The translations under genes and the position numbers were made by a program. DNA of 62,447 bases from Avoscillospira sp045579045 (GTDB lineage Bacteria > Bacillota > Clostridia > Oscillospirales > Oscillospiraceae): assembly GCA_045579045.1 (NCBI GenBank), contig JAZNLL010000007.1, forward strand, positions 1-62,447, in the 5' to 3' direction. The notes below the pieces were generated by a model, which ran no database searches, was not told the DNA's origin, and was given only the letters and a program-made list of their open reading frames with translations. Shown in pieces: positions 9,015-17,507 of the stretch. The stretch's first letter is position 1; the number at the start of each line of letters is the position of its first letter.

Positions 9015-9986
9015 TTACTGAATGCCTAAGAAAGCAATGACACACATAACTGCCGTAACACCGGTGAATACGCAGAAAATTTTGACTTCACTCCATCCAC
9101 CCATTTCAAAATGGTGATGGATGGGGGTCATACGGAAGATCCGCTTGCCGTGAGTGAGCTTGAAGTAGCCCACCTGCAGAATGACGGACACAGCTTCGAT
9201 GATGTACACAATGCCCACCAGAATCAGATACAGGGGCATATCCAGTGCAAAGGCCATACCGCAGACGGCACCACCCAGAAACAGGGAGCCGGTATCGCCC
9301 ATAAAGACCTTTGCAGGATGGAAATTATAGCACAAAAAGCCCAGAAGTCCGCCTAAGATGGCAGCCGGAAACAGTGCCAGAGTGGTGTTGCCCTGAGACC
9401 ATGCCACAAAGGCGAAGAAGATCATGACGGGAACGGTCACACCGGAGGCAAGGCCGTCCACACCGTCGGTCAGGTTCACGGCGTTGACACAGCCCACAAT
9501 GACGAACATGGCAAACAGCAGGTAGACGATCCAGTTCAGATGCAGGCGCATGCCCACGAAGGGGATCAGCAGATCGGTGGACAGATTGCCGTTCCACCGA
9601 AGCAGTGCCAGATAACCGGCTGCAGCCGCCAGCTGCAGAACCAGCTTCTGCAGAGCCGTCAGACCCAGATTTCGCTTCAGCTTGACCTTGACGAAATCAT
9701 CCACAAAGCCGATGGCACCAAAAACCAGAGAGAAGCCCAGAACCATCAGATGCTCATAGGTACCGGCCTTCATGGCAGCCCAGCCACCCACCAATACACA
9801 GATCAGCGCAGCCGCTATGAACATGATACCGCCCATGGTAGGAGTACCGGCCTTGGTATTGTGCCAGGCAGGACCGATCTCCCGAATGGACTGACCGGCC
9901 TTCATGGCACGGAGCATGGGAATGACAGCCAGACCCAGCAGCGCTGTTACGGCAAAAGCCGCTAAAATCGTTATGAAGATCGACAT
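9015..9986 (-). CDS. mraY: Phospho-MurNAc-pentapeptide transferase (MraY)
   Basis: A membrane enzyme of about 323 residues that links phospho-MurNAc-pentapeptide to undecaprenyl phosphate to make lipid I. Motifs are clear: GTPTMGG near the N-terminus, NLTDGVDGLA (catalytic Asp region), FMGDTGSL, and MTPIHHHFE at the C-terminus. The ATG at 9986 has AGAGGAG upstream, whereas a longer open frame to 10049 lacks family similarity. No murD follows, and the next gene is ftsW. Confidence 0.96.
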   Translation of the reverse strand: MSIFITILAAFAVTALLGLAVIPMLRAMKAGQSIREIGPAWHNTKAGTPTMGGIMFIAAALICVLVGGWAAMKAGTYEHLMVLGFSLVFGAIGFVDDFVKVKLKRNLGLTALQKLVLQLAAAAGYLALLRWNGNLSTDLLIPFVGMRLHLNWIVYLLFAMFVIVGCVNAVNLTDGVDGLASGVTVPVMIFFAFVAWSQGNTTLALFPAAILGGLLGFLCYNFHPAKVFMGDTGSLFLGGAVCGMAFALDMPLYLILVGIVYIIEAVSVILQVGYFKLTHGKRIFRMTPIHHHFEMGGWSEVKIFCVFTGVTAVMCVIAFLGIQ

Positions 9987-10012
9987 GACGTTTCTCCTCT
10001 GTCGTAAAGTGT

Positions 10013-11380
10013 TTATTCTTCTGCCAGAAACAGCTTCAGGACTTCCCACATATGCATGCCCTGGCTGCCCTTGAAGAGAATGATATCGCCGGGCTTTGCC
10101 ATGCGCTTGAGGGTTCTTGCCATTTCTTCCTGCTCATCAAAATGCAGGGCGCGTTTTTCGTGCATGCCACCGGTGATGGCACCGGTGACGATACGTTTGG
10201 AATGTTCACCGTAGGTCAGCACCAGATCTGCCACGGCAGCTGCCAGCCGTCCGATGCGGTAATGCTCGGCACCGGCACGGGTTCCCAGCTCCAGCATATC
10301 ACCCAAGGCGGCAATGCGGCGGCCATGGGTCTTATGCTCACCCAGCACCCGAAGGGCAGCCTCCATGGATTCGGGGCCTGCGTTGTAGCAGTCCTCAATG
10401 ATGGTGAAGCCTTTTTCTTCAAAAATATTCTGCCGCATGCCCACATTGTGGAACAGACCCAGCTGATACTGGATACTTTCGGGACTGACACCCTTCAAAA
10501 GGCCCACAGCGGCAGCAGCCAGCGCGTTATAAACCATATGGCGGCCTTCCTGCGGCACGAACACCTGGAATTTTTCGCCCATACCCTTGACGGTGAAATA
10601 AATACCGCCGTCGATCTGACGGATATCCTCTGCCACCACATCGCACTGGTCGTTTTCGATACCGAAATAGACACGGCGGTGGGTACCTTCTCTCAAGTTC
10701 CAGAGCAGAGGTTCATCGCCGTTGAAGACCGCAATGCCGTCGGGGCGGATGCCCTCCATGATCTCCAGCTTGGCCTTCAGAATACCCTCTCTGGTGCCCA
10801 GATGCTCAATGTGCATGGTGCCGATGTTGGTGATGACCACCAGATTCGGTTGGGCAATGGAGGTGAGATAGGACATCTCGCCAAAATGGTTCATACCCAA
10901 TTCCAGAACCGCCACCTGTGTATCGGCGGCCATGGACATGACCGTAATGGGCAGGCCCAGATTATTGTTGTGATTGCCCTGGGTCTTGGAGACCCGGTAC
11001 TTGCCGGAAAGGACGCAGGAGATCATTTCCTTGGTGGTGGTCTTACCCACGGAACCGGTGATGGCTACCACGGAAAGATCCTGCTCCATGCGGTAGGCTC
11101 TGGCAATGTCGCCGTAAGCCTTCAGGGTATCGGGAACCAGAATCTGAGGAACACCGCAATCTACATAGCGGCTGACCAGCGCTGCCACAGCACCGGATTT
11201 CCATGCGCTTTCCACGAAATCGTGACCGTCCACCCGCTCACCGGGCAGAGCCACAAACAGTTCCCCCGGCTTCACGGCACGGGAGTCGTGCTGAATACCG
11301 GAAATCGTACCAACAGCAGCCACGGGACGCAATTCACCGCCGCACCAACCGGCCAGCTGCATCAAAGTCAATTCTTTCAT
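10013..11380 (-). CDS. murF: UDP-MurNAc-tripeptide D-Ala-D-Ala ligase (MurF)
   Basis: A 455-residue Mur ligase that adds D-Ala-D-Ala to the UDP-MurNAc-tripeptide in the cytoplasm. The ATP loop GSVGKTTTK is at residues 109-117, and the central domain carries EMGMNHFGEMSYL-like and NAGPESMEAAL motifs of MurF. GAGGT lies before the ATG. It is 8 bases from murE, in the expected murE-murF order. Confidence 0.96.
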   Translation of the reverse strand: MKELTLMQLAGWCGGELRPVAAVGTISGIQHDSRAVKPGELFVALPGERVDGHDFVESAWKSGAVAALVSRYVDCGVPQILVPDTLKAYGDIARAYRMEQDLSVVAITGSVGKTTTKEMISCVLSGKYRVSKTQGNHNNNLGLPITVMSMAADTQVAVLELGMNHFGEMSYLTSIAQPNLVVITNIGTMHIEHLGTREGILKAKLEIMEGIRPDGIAVFNGDEPLLWNLREGTHRRVYFGIENDQCDVVAEDIRQIDGGIYFTVKGMGEKFQVFVPQEGRHMVYNALAAAAVGLLKGVSPESIQYQLGLFHNVGMRQNIFEEKGFTIIEDCYNAGPESMEAALRVLGEHKTHGRRIAALGDMLELGTRAGAEHYRIGRLAAAVADLVLTYGEHSKRIVTGAITGGMHEKRALHFDEQEEMARTLKRMAKPGDIILFKGSQGMHMWEVLKLFLAEE

Positions 11381-11388
11381 AGTTTACC

Positions 11389-12831
11389 TCAATTTCCAAG
11401 CAGATGGGCAGCCACTTCTTCTCTCTCATCCAGATGGAATTTCTCGTGGCCGATCTCCTGATAGGTCTCATGCCCCTTGCCTGCCAACACGATCACATCG
11501 CCGGCCTGCGCATGATCCATGGCCCAGCGAATGGCCTGACGGCGGTTTTCGATGACAGTGCAGGGGGTATCGTATTCTTTGACACCGACCATGATCTGGT
11601 CGATGATCTTCATGGGATCTTCCGTTCTGGGGTTGTCGGATGTGACCACCACCACATCGGAAAGCTGAGCGCCGATCCGTCCCATAATGGGGCGCTTGAT
11701 AGGATCTCTGTCACCGCCGCAGCCAAAGACGGCAATGACCCGTCCCTTGCAGAAGCCCCGGACGGTTTTCAGAATGTTTTCCAGACTGTCAGGGGTATGG
11801 GAATAGTCAATGAGAACCGTGTAATCCTTACCGGGGGTGGGGACGACTTCGGCTCTGCCGTTGACACCCTGTGCCGTGGCAAGAGATTCGGTGATCTGAG
11901 GTAGGCTCAGTCCCAAAGTCAGCGCCGTACCAATGACACCCAGAGCATTATACACAGAGAAATCACCGGGGATTTGGAGTTCCGCAGGCACCGTCCAGTT
12001 CTGATAGGTGGCATCGAAATCCACCTGCTGCGCGCCCAGACGGATATTGGCTGCGGTCAGATCCGCTTCCCTTTTGGAAGAATAGGTCAAAATGGGACAT
12101 TTCGCTTCTTCGATCATTTTCTCTGCCGCCGGGTCATCCAGATTGATAACACCGTGGTCACAGATGGAGAACAGGAGGGATTTTGCCTTGCGGTATTCCT
12201 CCATGGTCTTGTGGAAATCCAGATGATCCTGTGTCAGATTGGTGAACACACCCGTATGGAAACGGACTCCATGCACCCGGTTCAGCACCAGCGCATGGGA
12301 GGAAACCTCCATGATCACATGGGTGCAGCCGGCATCCAGCATCTGCCGGAACAGCCCCTGCAGTTCAAAGCTTTCGGGTGTGGTGCGCTCCGTGTGGAGC
12401 ACTTCATTGCCAATCATATTCTGAATGGTGCCCACCAGACCCACCTTTGCACCCAGTTCCTGCTCCAGAATATGCTTCAGCAGATAGGTGGTAGTGGTCT
12501 TGCCGTTGGTGCCGGTGACACCGATCATGGTCATTTTTTCTGCCGGATGACCGAACCAATTGCAGCCCACCTGTGCCAGACCCACACGGGTATCGGCAAC
12601 ACGGGCAAAACTGCCCTTCTCCGGTGCCTTCTCGCAGAGCACCGCTGCGGCACCTTTCTCCAATGCCATGGGGATATACTTGTGTCCGTCAACAGCAAAG
12701 CCGGAAACAGCCACAAACAGATCGCCGGGGCGTACCAGACGGGAATCGCAGCTGACACCGGTAATATCCAATTCCATATCCGCCTGCAGTTCCAGTATTT
12801 CCAGACCCTGCAGCAATTCCTTAAGTTTCAT
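11389..12831 (-). CDS. murE: UDP-MurNAc-tripeptide synthetase, meso-DAP type (MurE)
   Basis: A 480-residue Mur ligase adding the third residue of the stem peptide. The ATP loop is GTNGKTT (residues 107-113). The substrate-selecting motif DNPR (residues 399-402, followed by TEDP) is the form associated with meso-diaminopimelate, so the wall should be DAP-type. This agrees with lysA being present at 27.9 kb. GAGGAGGG precedes the ATG. Confidence 0.96.
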   Translation of the reverse strand: MKLKELLQGLEILELQADMELDITGVSCDSRLVRPGDLFVAVSGFAVDGHKYIPMALEKGAAAVLCEKAPEKGSFARVADTRVGLAQVGCNWFGHPAEKMTMIGVTGTNGKTTTTYLLKHILEQELGAKVGLVGTIQNMIGNEVLHTERTTPESFELQGLFRQMLDAGCTHVIMEVSSHALVLNRVHGVRFHTGVFTNLTQDHLDFHKTMEEYRKAKSLLFSICDHGVINLDDPAAEKMIEEAKCPILTYSSKREADLTAANIRLGAQQVDFDATYQNWTVPAELQIPGDFSVYNALGVIGTALTLGLSLPQITESLATAQGVNGRAEVVPTPGKDYTVLIDYSHTPDSLENILKTVRGFCKGRVIAVFGCGGDRDPIKRPIMGRIGAQLSDVVVVTSDNPRTEDPMKIIDQIMVGVKEYDTPCTVIENRRQAIRWAMDHAQAGDVIVLAGKGHETYQEIGHEKFHLDEREEVAAHLLGN

Positions 12832-12861
12832 GGTCGCCCTCCTCGTAAATTCTTGTAAATG

Positions 12862-15264
12862 TCAATCGGAAGCGGCAAAATCGGTGAATTCCACGGTCAC
12901 GGTCGTACCCGGTTCCACCTTGGTGCCGGCTTCGGGGTTCTGATAAGTTGCGGTAACGTTGTAAGCATCCTGATTAATACCGGTAATGAGCATATATACG
13001 CCCTCTCTGGCCGCCAGCTGATTGGCCGCCACCAGCGTCATGCCGGAGAAATCGGGCACTTCCACCTTTTCCTCCGGTGCCTCCTGGCTGAAGTAGAGGA
13101 TGACCTCCGACTTGCCGGGGATCATGGCATGGGCAGCAGGGATCTGATCCATGACCACAGCACCGGTGCCAACGGTTCGGTAAGTAAAGCTCTTGCTGGC
13201 CAGCAGTTCTCCTGCTTCTGCCTCGGTCATGCCTGCCACATCGGGGACAGCCAGAGTGATGAGGTTCAGATCCTCATCGGAGACATCGGGGTTGAGGCCC
13301 AGATAGGGCAGAATATCGGACATAACGGCAGATGCGGTGGGTGCTGCCATGGCGCCGCCGCCGATCATAAGACCGGTCTCCCGGCTGGGGGAATCCAGTG
13401 CCACCAGTACCACATACTGGGGATCGTCAATGGGCGCCACACCCACAAAGGAACAGATCTTATCCTCCGTCCGCTCGCCGTTTTCATCGAACACGTCGAT
13501 CTTTTCGGAAGTACCGGTCTTGCCGCCCACGCGGTAGCCGGGAACTTTACCCTGACCGCCGGTACCTTCGGTGACCACATATTCCATCATTTCCCGCATG
13601 GTGGCAGAGGTCTCTTCGCTGATGACCTGCCGCAGGACAGTGGTATCTTTTTTCTGGATGGTATTGCCCTCGGCATCCTGTACTTCACGCACCATAGTGG
13701 GCTGCACCAGATAGCCGCCGTTGACCACGGCTGCCACGGCTCTTGCCATCTGAATGGGGGTGATACGGAAGGTCTGACCGAAGGACGAGGAGATCAGAGA
13801 AGCCGTCGCATAGGGATTTTCGTAATCCTGCTGGGCGAAGAACACGCCCTTGGCTTCACCGGGCAGATCGATATCGGTTCTCTCCAGGAAGCCGAAGTCC
13901 TTGATGTAATCATAGAACAGTTCGCCGCCCATACGGACACCGATGGTGGCAAAGGAGGGGTTACAGGAACCTGCCAGTGCCTGCTTGGCATCCACATCGC
14001 CGTGACCCACCAGTTTCCAGCAGTCAACGGGCTGATCGCGGCCTGCAAAGGTATGACCCACACCGTTGCAGACGAAATGGTCGGTCTCCTTCACCACACC
14101 GCTGTCCAGACCGGCAGCCATGGTGATGAGCTTAAAGACAGAACCGGGTTCATAACCGTCGGAAACGGCACGGTTTCGCCATTGCGCCAGACGGGCAGCG
14201 CCCACTCTCTGGTTGTATTCGTTGATGGAATCCTTGTATGCTCTGCTGTCTTCCGCAAAGCGGATGGCATCCTCGTAAAGGTCTTCCAGTTCCTCCCGGA
14301 GGCTGTCATCGTAAATTTCCAGATAGTTGTTGGGGTCATAACCGCCCAGAGTGGCCATACCCAAAATCTCACCGGTATTGACATTCATGACAATGCCAAA
14401 AGCACCGTTCTGCACATCGTACTTGGCGATGGCCTCTTCCAGGTTCTTCTCCAGATAATACTGCACCGTGGTATCCAGGGTCAATACCAGAGAATTACCA
14501 TCGGTGGCATCGTAATATTTTTCGTAGGTATAGAGCATTTCCGAGCCGTTGTTGCCCTTGGTGGTAATGACCGCACCGGCTGTACCGGTGAGGGTATCGT
14601 CATAGTAGGCCTCCAGACCTTCTGCACCCACATTATCCGTGCGGATAAAGCCCATGAGCTGGCTGGCCAGAGAGCCGTAGGGATAGTATCGCTGGGAATC
14701 CACTTCCAGATTGATAATGCCGTTAAGGTCATGCTCATTGATAAGAGCGCGGACCTCCTGTGCCGTTTCTTCCGGTACCTTGCGCTTGATGACCTTATAG
14801 TAATACTTGGTATCGGCAGCCTGCTGGCGGACAAATTCCGGGTCCACATCCAGAATCTCCGCCAGACTTCTGGCAATGAAATCCACAGAGACAGCAGGGT
14901 TGACTTCCTTACCCTTTTCCCGCTTCTCCTCTTCCTTTTCAATGGCTCTCTCCAATGCATTGGGGTCCAGGAAGATGGTCTCCACCGTGGCAGAGGAAGC
15001 CAGAATGTTCATGTTGCGGTCATAGATCACACCACGGGAAGCCGTCAGTGTGGTGCTTCGGGTCTGGTTTTCGATGGCCATTTCCTCATACTTGTCATGC
15101 TCCACGATCATCAGCTGATACAGCGTTGCAATCAGCGGAACAAACACGATCACACCGCACAGAGCCATCAAAACCAGCATCCGCCCCAGAATCGTGCGGT
15201 TTGCCCGTTCCCGGGCAGTGCCGGCCTGCTTATTCCGTTTGGGTCTAACAGCTCTTCTTGCCAT
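12862..15264 (-). CDS. Class B penicillin-binding protein (PBP2B/SpoVD type) with two PASTA domains
   Basis: An 800-residue septal transpeptidase. It has a short basic cytoplasmic tail, a transmembrane helix (about 28-50), a dimerisation domain, and a transpeptidase domain with S375-VFK, S433-CN and K582-TGT motifs, all intact. Two C-terminal PASTA repeats (about 667-800) follow, as in SpoVD and PBP2B/PBP2x. It would cross-link septal or spore-cortex peptidoglycan with the SEDS partner encoded in the same cluster. Division versus sporulation role cannot be separated from sequence. AAAGGAA precedes the ATG. Confidence 0.95.
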   Translation of the reverse strand: MARRAVRPKRNKQAGTARERANRTILGRMLVLMALCGVIVFVPLIATLYQLMIVEHDKYEEMAIENQTRSTTLTASRGVIYDRNMNILASSATVETIFLDPNALERAIEKEEEKREKGKEVNPAVSVDFIARSLAEILDVDPEFVRQQAADTKYYYKVIKRKVPEETAQEVRALINEHDLNGIINLEVDSQRYYPYGSLASQLMGFIRTDNVGAEGLEAYYDDTLTGTAGAVITTKGNNGSEMLYTYEKYYDATDGNSLVLTLDTTVQYYLEKNLEEAIAKYDVQNGAFGIVMNVNTGEILGMATLGGYDPNNYLEIYDDSLREELEDLYEDAIRFAEDSRAYKDSINEYNQRVGAARLAQWRNRAVSDGYEPGSVFKLITMAAGLDSGVVKETDHFVCNGVGHTFAGRDQPVDCWKLVGHGDVDAKQALAGSCNPSFATIGVRMGGELFYDYIKDFGFLERTDIDLPGEAKGVFFAQQDYENPYATASLISSSFGQTFRITPIQMARAVAAVVNGGYLVQPTMVREVQDAEGNTIQKKDTTVLRQVISEETSATMREMMEYVVTEGTGGQGKVPGYRVGGKTGTSEKIDVFDENGERTEDKICSFVGVAPIDDPQYVVLVALDSPSRETGLMIGGGAMAAPTASAVMSDILPYLGLNPDVSDEDLNLITLAVPDVAGMTEAEAGELLASKSFTYRTVGTGAVVMDQIPAAHAMIPGKSEVILYFSQEAPEEKVEVPDFSGMTLVAANQLAAREGVYMLITGINQDAYNVTATYQNPEAGTKVEPGTTVTVEFTDFAASD

Positions 15265-15380
15265 GGAAAATTCCTTTCTGGAAAAATGTCAGTAGGGGCG
15301 CACATTGCGTCCGACGGTAACCCTGCCCTCGGACAGCCAATGGCCCCCCTATGTTCTGCTTTCTATATTCTATCGCAGCC

Positions 15381-15908
15381 TTAGGACAGGTATTCCACCA
15401 ATCCGCCTGCACTGTTCTGGAAGGCATTGAGAATCCGCTCCACCAAATTGGTCCGCTCCGGCTGATACAGTTCCGCACGGTCGCTGCCTGCCAAATTGAG
15501 ATACACGGTCTGTTCTCTGGTGGGGATGCTCAGGCCGTACTCGGCTGCCAGCTGCTCCACCTCGTTCATATCAATGGCGCCTTCATAGAGGCTTTCCAGC
15601 ACTGCCTGATCTTCCTGCAGAGAGGAAAGCTCATACTGCAGATTGCTGACCCGCTCCGATGCTTCGTACAGCTGCACGTAGCCAAAGACCACCAAAATCA
15701 GCATACAGGCTGCCACCAGAAGACCTACAACAGCAAAAGGCGCAACCGCTGCCTTTGCCTTGACACGGCGATAGCGTTCCGGTGCGTAATGCTCATCGGG
15801 AAGACCCTGAGGGCGAACCTTGGGAGCCGCATTTCCGCTGTAATACCGATTGAGGTCATAGGCGGCAGAACCGTTATAAATACCGTGCTGCTCCATTGTT
15901 CTTGCCAT
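15381..15908 (-). CDS. ftsL: FtsL-like septal protein
   Basis: A 175-residue single-pass protein: a hydrophilic N-terminal half with a YxxxxYR-rich segment, one transmembrane helix (about 55-78), then a coiled-coil stretch (ASERVSNLQYELSSLQEDQAVLES) and a LAAEYGLSIP-type element. This architecture and its place between rsmH and the PBP gene identify the highly divergent FtsL slot. The symbol rests on position and topology more than on residue identity. AAGGAG precedes the ATG. Confidence 0.75.
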   Translation of the reverse strand: MARTMEQHGIYNGSAAYDLNRYYSGNAAPKVRPQGLPDEHYAPERYRRVKAKAAVAPFAVVGLLVAACMLILVVFGYVQLYEASERVSNLQYELSSLQEDQAVLESLYEGAIDMNEVEQLAAEYGLSIPTREQTVYLNLAGSDRAELYQPERTNLVERILNAFQNSAGGLVEYLS

Positions 15909-15929
15909 GGTGGTCGCTCCTTCGTAATG

Positions 15930-16862
15930 TTATACCCGCTCTGCCACACGCAGCTTTGCGCTTCTGGCTCTGGGGTTTTGCTCCAGTTCTTCTTCACCGG
16001 AGATAATAGGTTTCTTTGTCAGCACCTTGACCTTGGGCTTGTTGCCGCAGACGCACACGGGGAATTCCTTGGGGCAGGTGCACCCGCGGGAAGCCAGGTT
16101 CATGGCACTTTTTACGATGCGGTCTTCCAGAGAGTGGAAGGTGATAACCGCCAGTCTGCCGCCGGGGTTCAGCCGATCCACTGCGTCCGTCAGCATCCGT
16201 TCCACACTGCCCAACTCATCATTGACCGCAATGCGGATGGCCTGGAAGCTGCGCTTGGCAGGATGCTGTTTTTCTCTCAAGGCCTGTGCCGGCATGGCAC
16301 TCTTGATGACATCCACCAGTTCTAAAGTCGTTTCAACGGGCTTTTCTGCCCGATGCCGCTCGATGGCGGCTGCAATGGCAGGTGCGTAACGCTCCTCGCC
16401 GTAATCAAACAGGATGCGCTTCAGCTCTTCTTTGGGCCAGGTGTTGACCACATCGTAGGCTGTCAGGCTGTCATCCCGGTTCATGCGCATATCCAAAGGT
16501 GCATCGGCCATATAGGAAAAGCCGCGGCTGCCGTCATCCAACTGAGGGGAAGACACGCCCAGATCGAAGAGCATACCGTCGATCTTTTCCAATCCCAGCC
16601 CATCCAGAATGGAGGCCAGTTCGGAGAAGTTACTGTGGACCAGTGTCACCCGATCCATCCAGGGCTTCAGCCGTTCTTCGGCAGCCTTCAGTGCCACCGT
16701 ATCCCGATCCACACCGATGAGTCGGCCAGTGGTCAGTCTCTGGACGATCTGACCGGAGTGACCGGCACCGCCCAGCGTGCCGTCCAGATAAATGCCATCA
16801 GGTTTGATATTCAGGGCATCGATACATTCCCAGAGGAGTACGGAACGGTGTACAAATTCCAT
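15930..16862 (-). CDS. rsmH: 16S rRNA (cytosine-1402-N4)-methyltransferase RsmH
   Basis: A 310-residue SAM methyltransferase with the family's N-terminal HRSVLLWECIDAL and GTLGGAGHS motif I, the LFDLGVSSPQLDD catalytic region and the C-terminal FHSLEDRIVK. It methylates N4 of C1402 in the 30S P site. The partner enzyme for the 2'-O-methyl mark on the same nucleotide, rsmI, is also in this window. The start overlaps the mraZ stop by one base. Confidence 0.97.
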   Translation of the reverse strand: MEFVHRSVLLWECIDALNIKPDGIYLDGTLGGAGHSGQIVQRLTTGRLIGVDRDTVALKAAEERLKPWMDRVTLVHSNFSELASILDGLGLEKIDGMLFDLGVSSPQLDDGSRGFSYMADAPLDMRMNRDDSLTAYDVVNTWPKEELKRILFDYGEERYAPAIAAAIERHRAEKPVETTLELVDVIKSAMPAQALREKQHPAKRSFQAIRIAVNDELGSVERMLTDAVDRLNPGGRLAVITFHSLEDRIVKSAMNLASRGCTCPKEFPVCVCGNKPKVKVLTKKPIISGEEELEQNPRARSAKLRVAERV

Positions 16863-17287
16863 CAGAAGCCCAACTCCTCCATGACAGCCGCCAGATTTTC
16901 AGGCGTAAGGGTCTCAGCTTCCAGACGTTCGTAAGCTTCGGTATCCCAGATTTCCGCATGACCGGCCTGACCAATGAAGGTAACTTCCTGTTTCAGACCT
17001 GCATAGTCCCGAAGGGTGGTGGGGATGAGGAAACGTCCCTGCTTGTCCGGCTCGCAGTGAGCCGCGTTGGCAAAGAGGAAACGCATCTTTCTGGCCTGAG
17101 AGATAGGCAGTGCATTGTACTTCTCCACAATGGCCTGCCAGCCTTCTTCCGTGTAAACACTGAGGCAGTGATCCAGACCCAGCGTGACATAAAAGCTTTC
17201 ACCCAGTTCTTCCCGGAGTTTGGAGGGAACGAACAGCCGACCCTTGGGGTCAACCGTATGATTAAATTTTCCTACCAAGAGTCTCAC
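16862..17287 (-). CDS. mraZ: Transcriptional regulator MraZ
   Basis: About 141 residues with two AbrB-like repeats, each with a GR..P..LR core (KGRLFVPSKLR near the N-terminus, QGRFLIPTTLR in the second half). In the family it forms a ring and binds tandem boxes in its own promoter to control the dcw operon. The GTG at 17287 has only a weak ribosome binding site. GAGGTGA five bases before a TTG at 17278 would be a better start and aligns better with other MraZ N-termini. It is first gene of the cluster. Confidence 0.93.
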   Translation of the reverse strand: MRLLVGKFNHTVDPKGRLFVPSKLREELGESFYVTLGLDHCLSVYTEEGWQAIVEKYNALPISQARKMRFLFANAAHCEPDKQGRFLIPTTLRDYAGLKQEVTFIGQAGHAEIWDTEAYERLEAETLTPENLAAVMEELGF

Positions 17288-17290
17288 CTC

Positions 17291-17326
17291 GCTCCATTTT
17301 CATCATTTTTGCTCCATTTTGCTCCA
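17291..17326 (-). promoter_or_regulatory. Candidate MraZ operator: four tandem 10-bp boxes
   Basis: On the plus strand four consecutive 10-base blocks read GCTCCATTTT, CATCATTTTT, GCTCCATTTT and GCTCCACTTG (minus-strand box TGGAGC). Blocks 1, 3 and 4 match and block 2 is degenerate. They lie between a TATAGT -10 candidate (17329-17340 region) and the mraZ start, so they cover the likely transcription start. Tandem TGG-containing boxes at helical spacing are the known type of MraZ target. Confidence 0.7.
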
Positions 17327-17462
17327 CTTGACTATACTATACAGGATTTGTTTCCAAATTGCAATCCCCAATACAGAATTTTTATGGCGAAAAAGAAGGT
17401 TTTTTTCAGAAAAAACGTGCCTGAAATTCCATATTCAAACATTTGTTTGTTTTTGTTTCAAA

Positions 17463-17501
17463 AAAGCCACCCGACACCCTGCTTTTGGATGTCGGATGGC
17501 A
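17463..17501 (-). terminator. clpC terminator
   Basis: On the minus strand GCCATCCGACATCC and GGGTGTCGGGTGGC form a long stem (one or two G-T pairs) with a 7-base loop, followed by TTTTTT. It lies directly after the clpC stop, upstream of the mraZ promoter region. Confidence 0.85.
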
Positions 17502-17507
17502 AATCTT

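Noticed and set aside
12859..15384. An 841-codon plus-strand open frame antisense to the PBP gene
   Set aside because: It is a mirror of codon bias in a highly biased gene. It has a low-complexity His/Gly-rich translation and no start context. The same applies to long antisense frames over ftsK, argS, ygeY/ygeW, ktrB, NhaC and atpDG.
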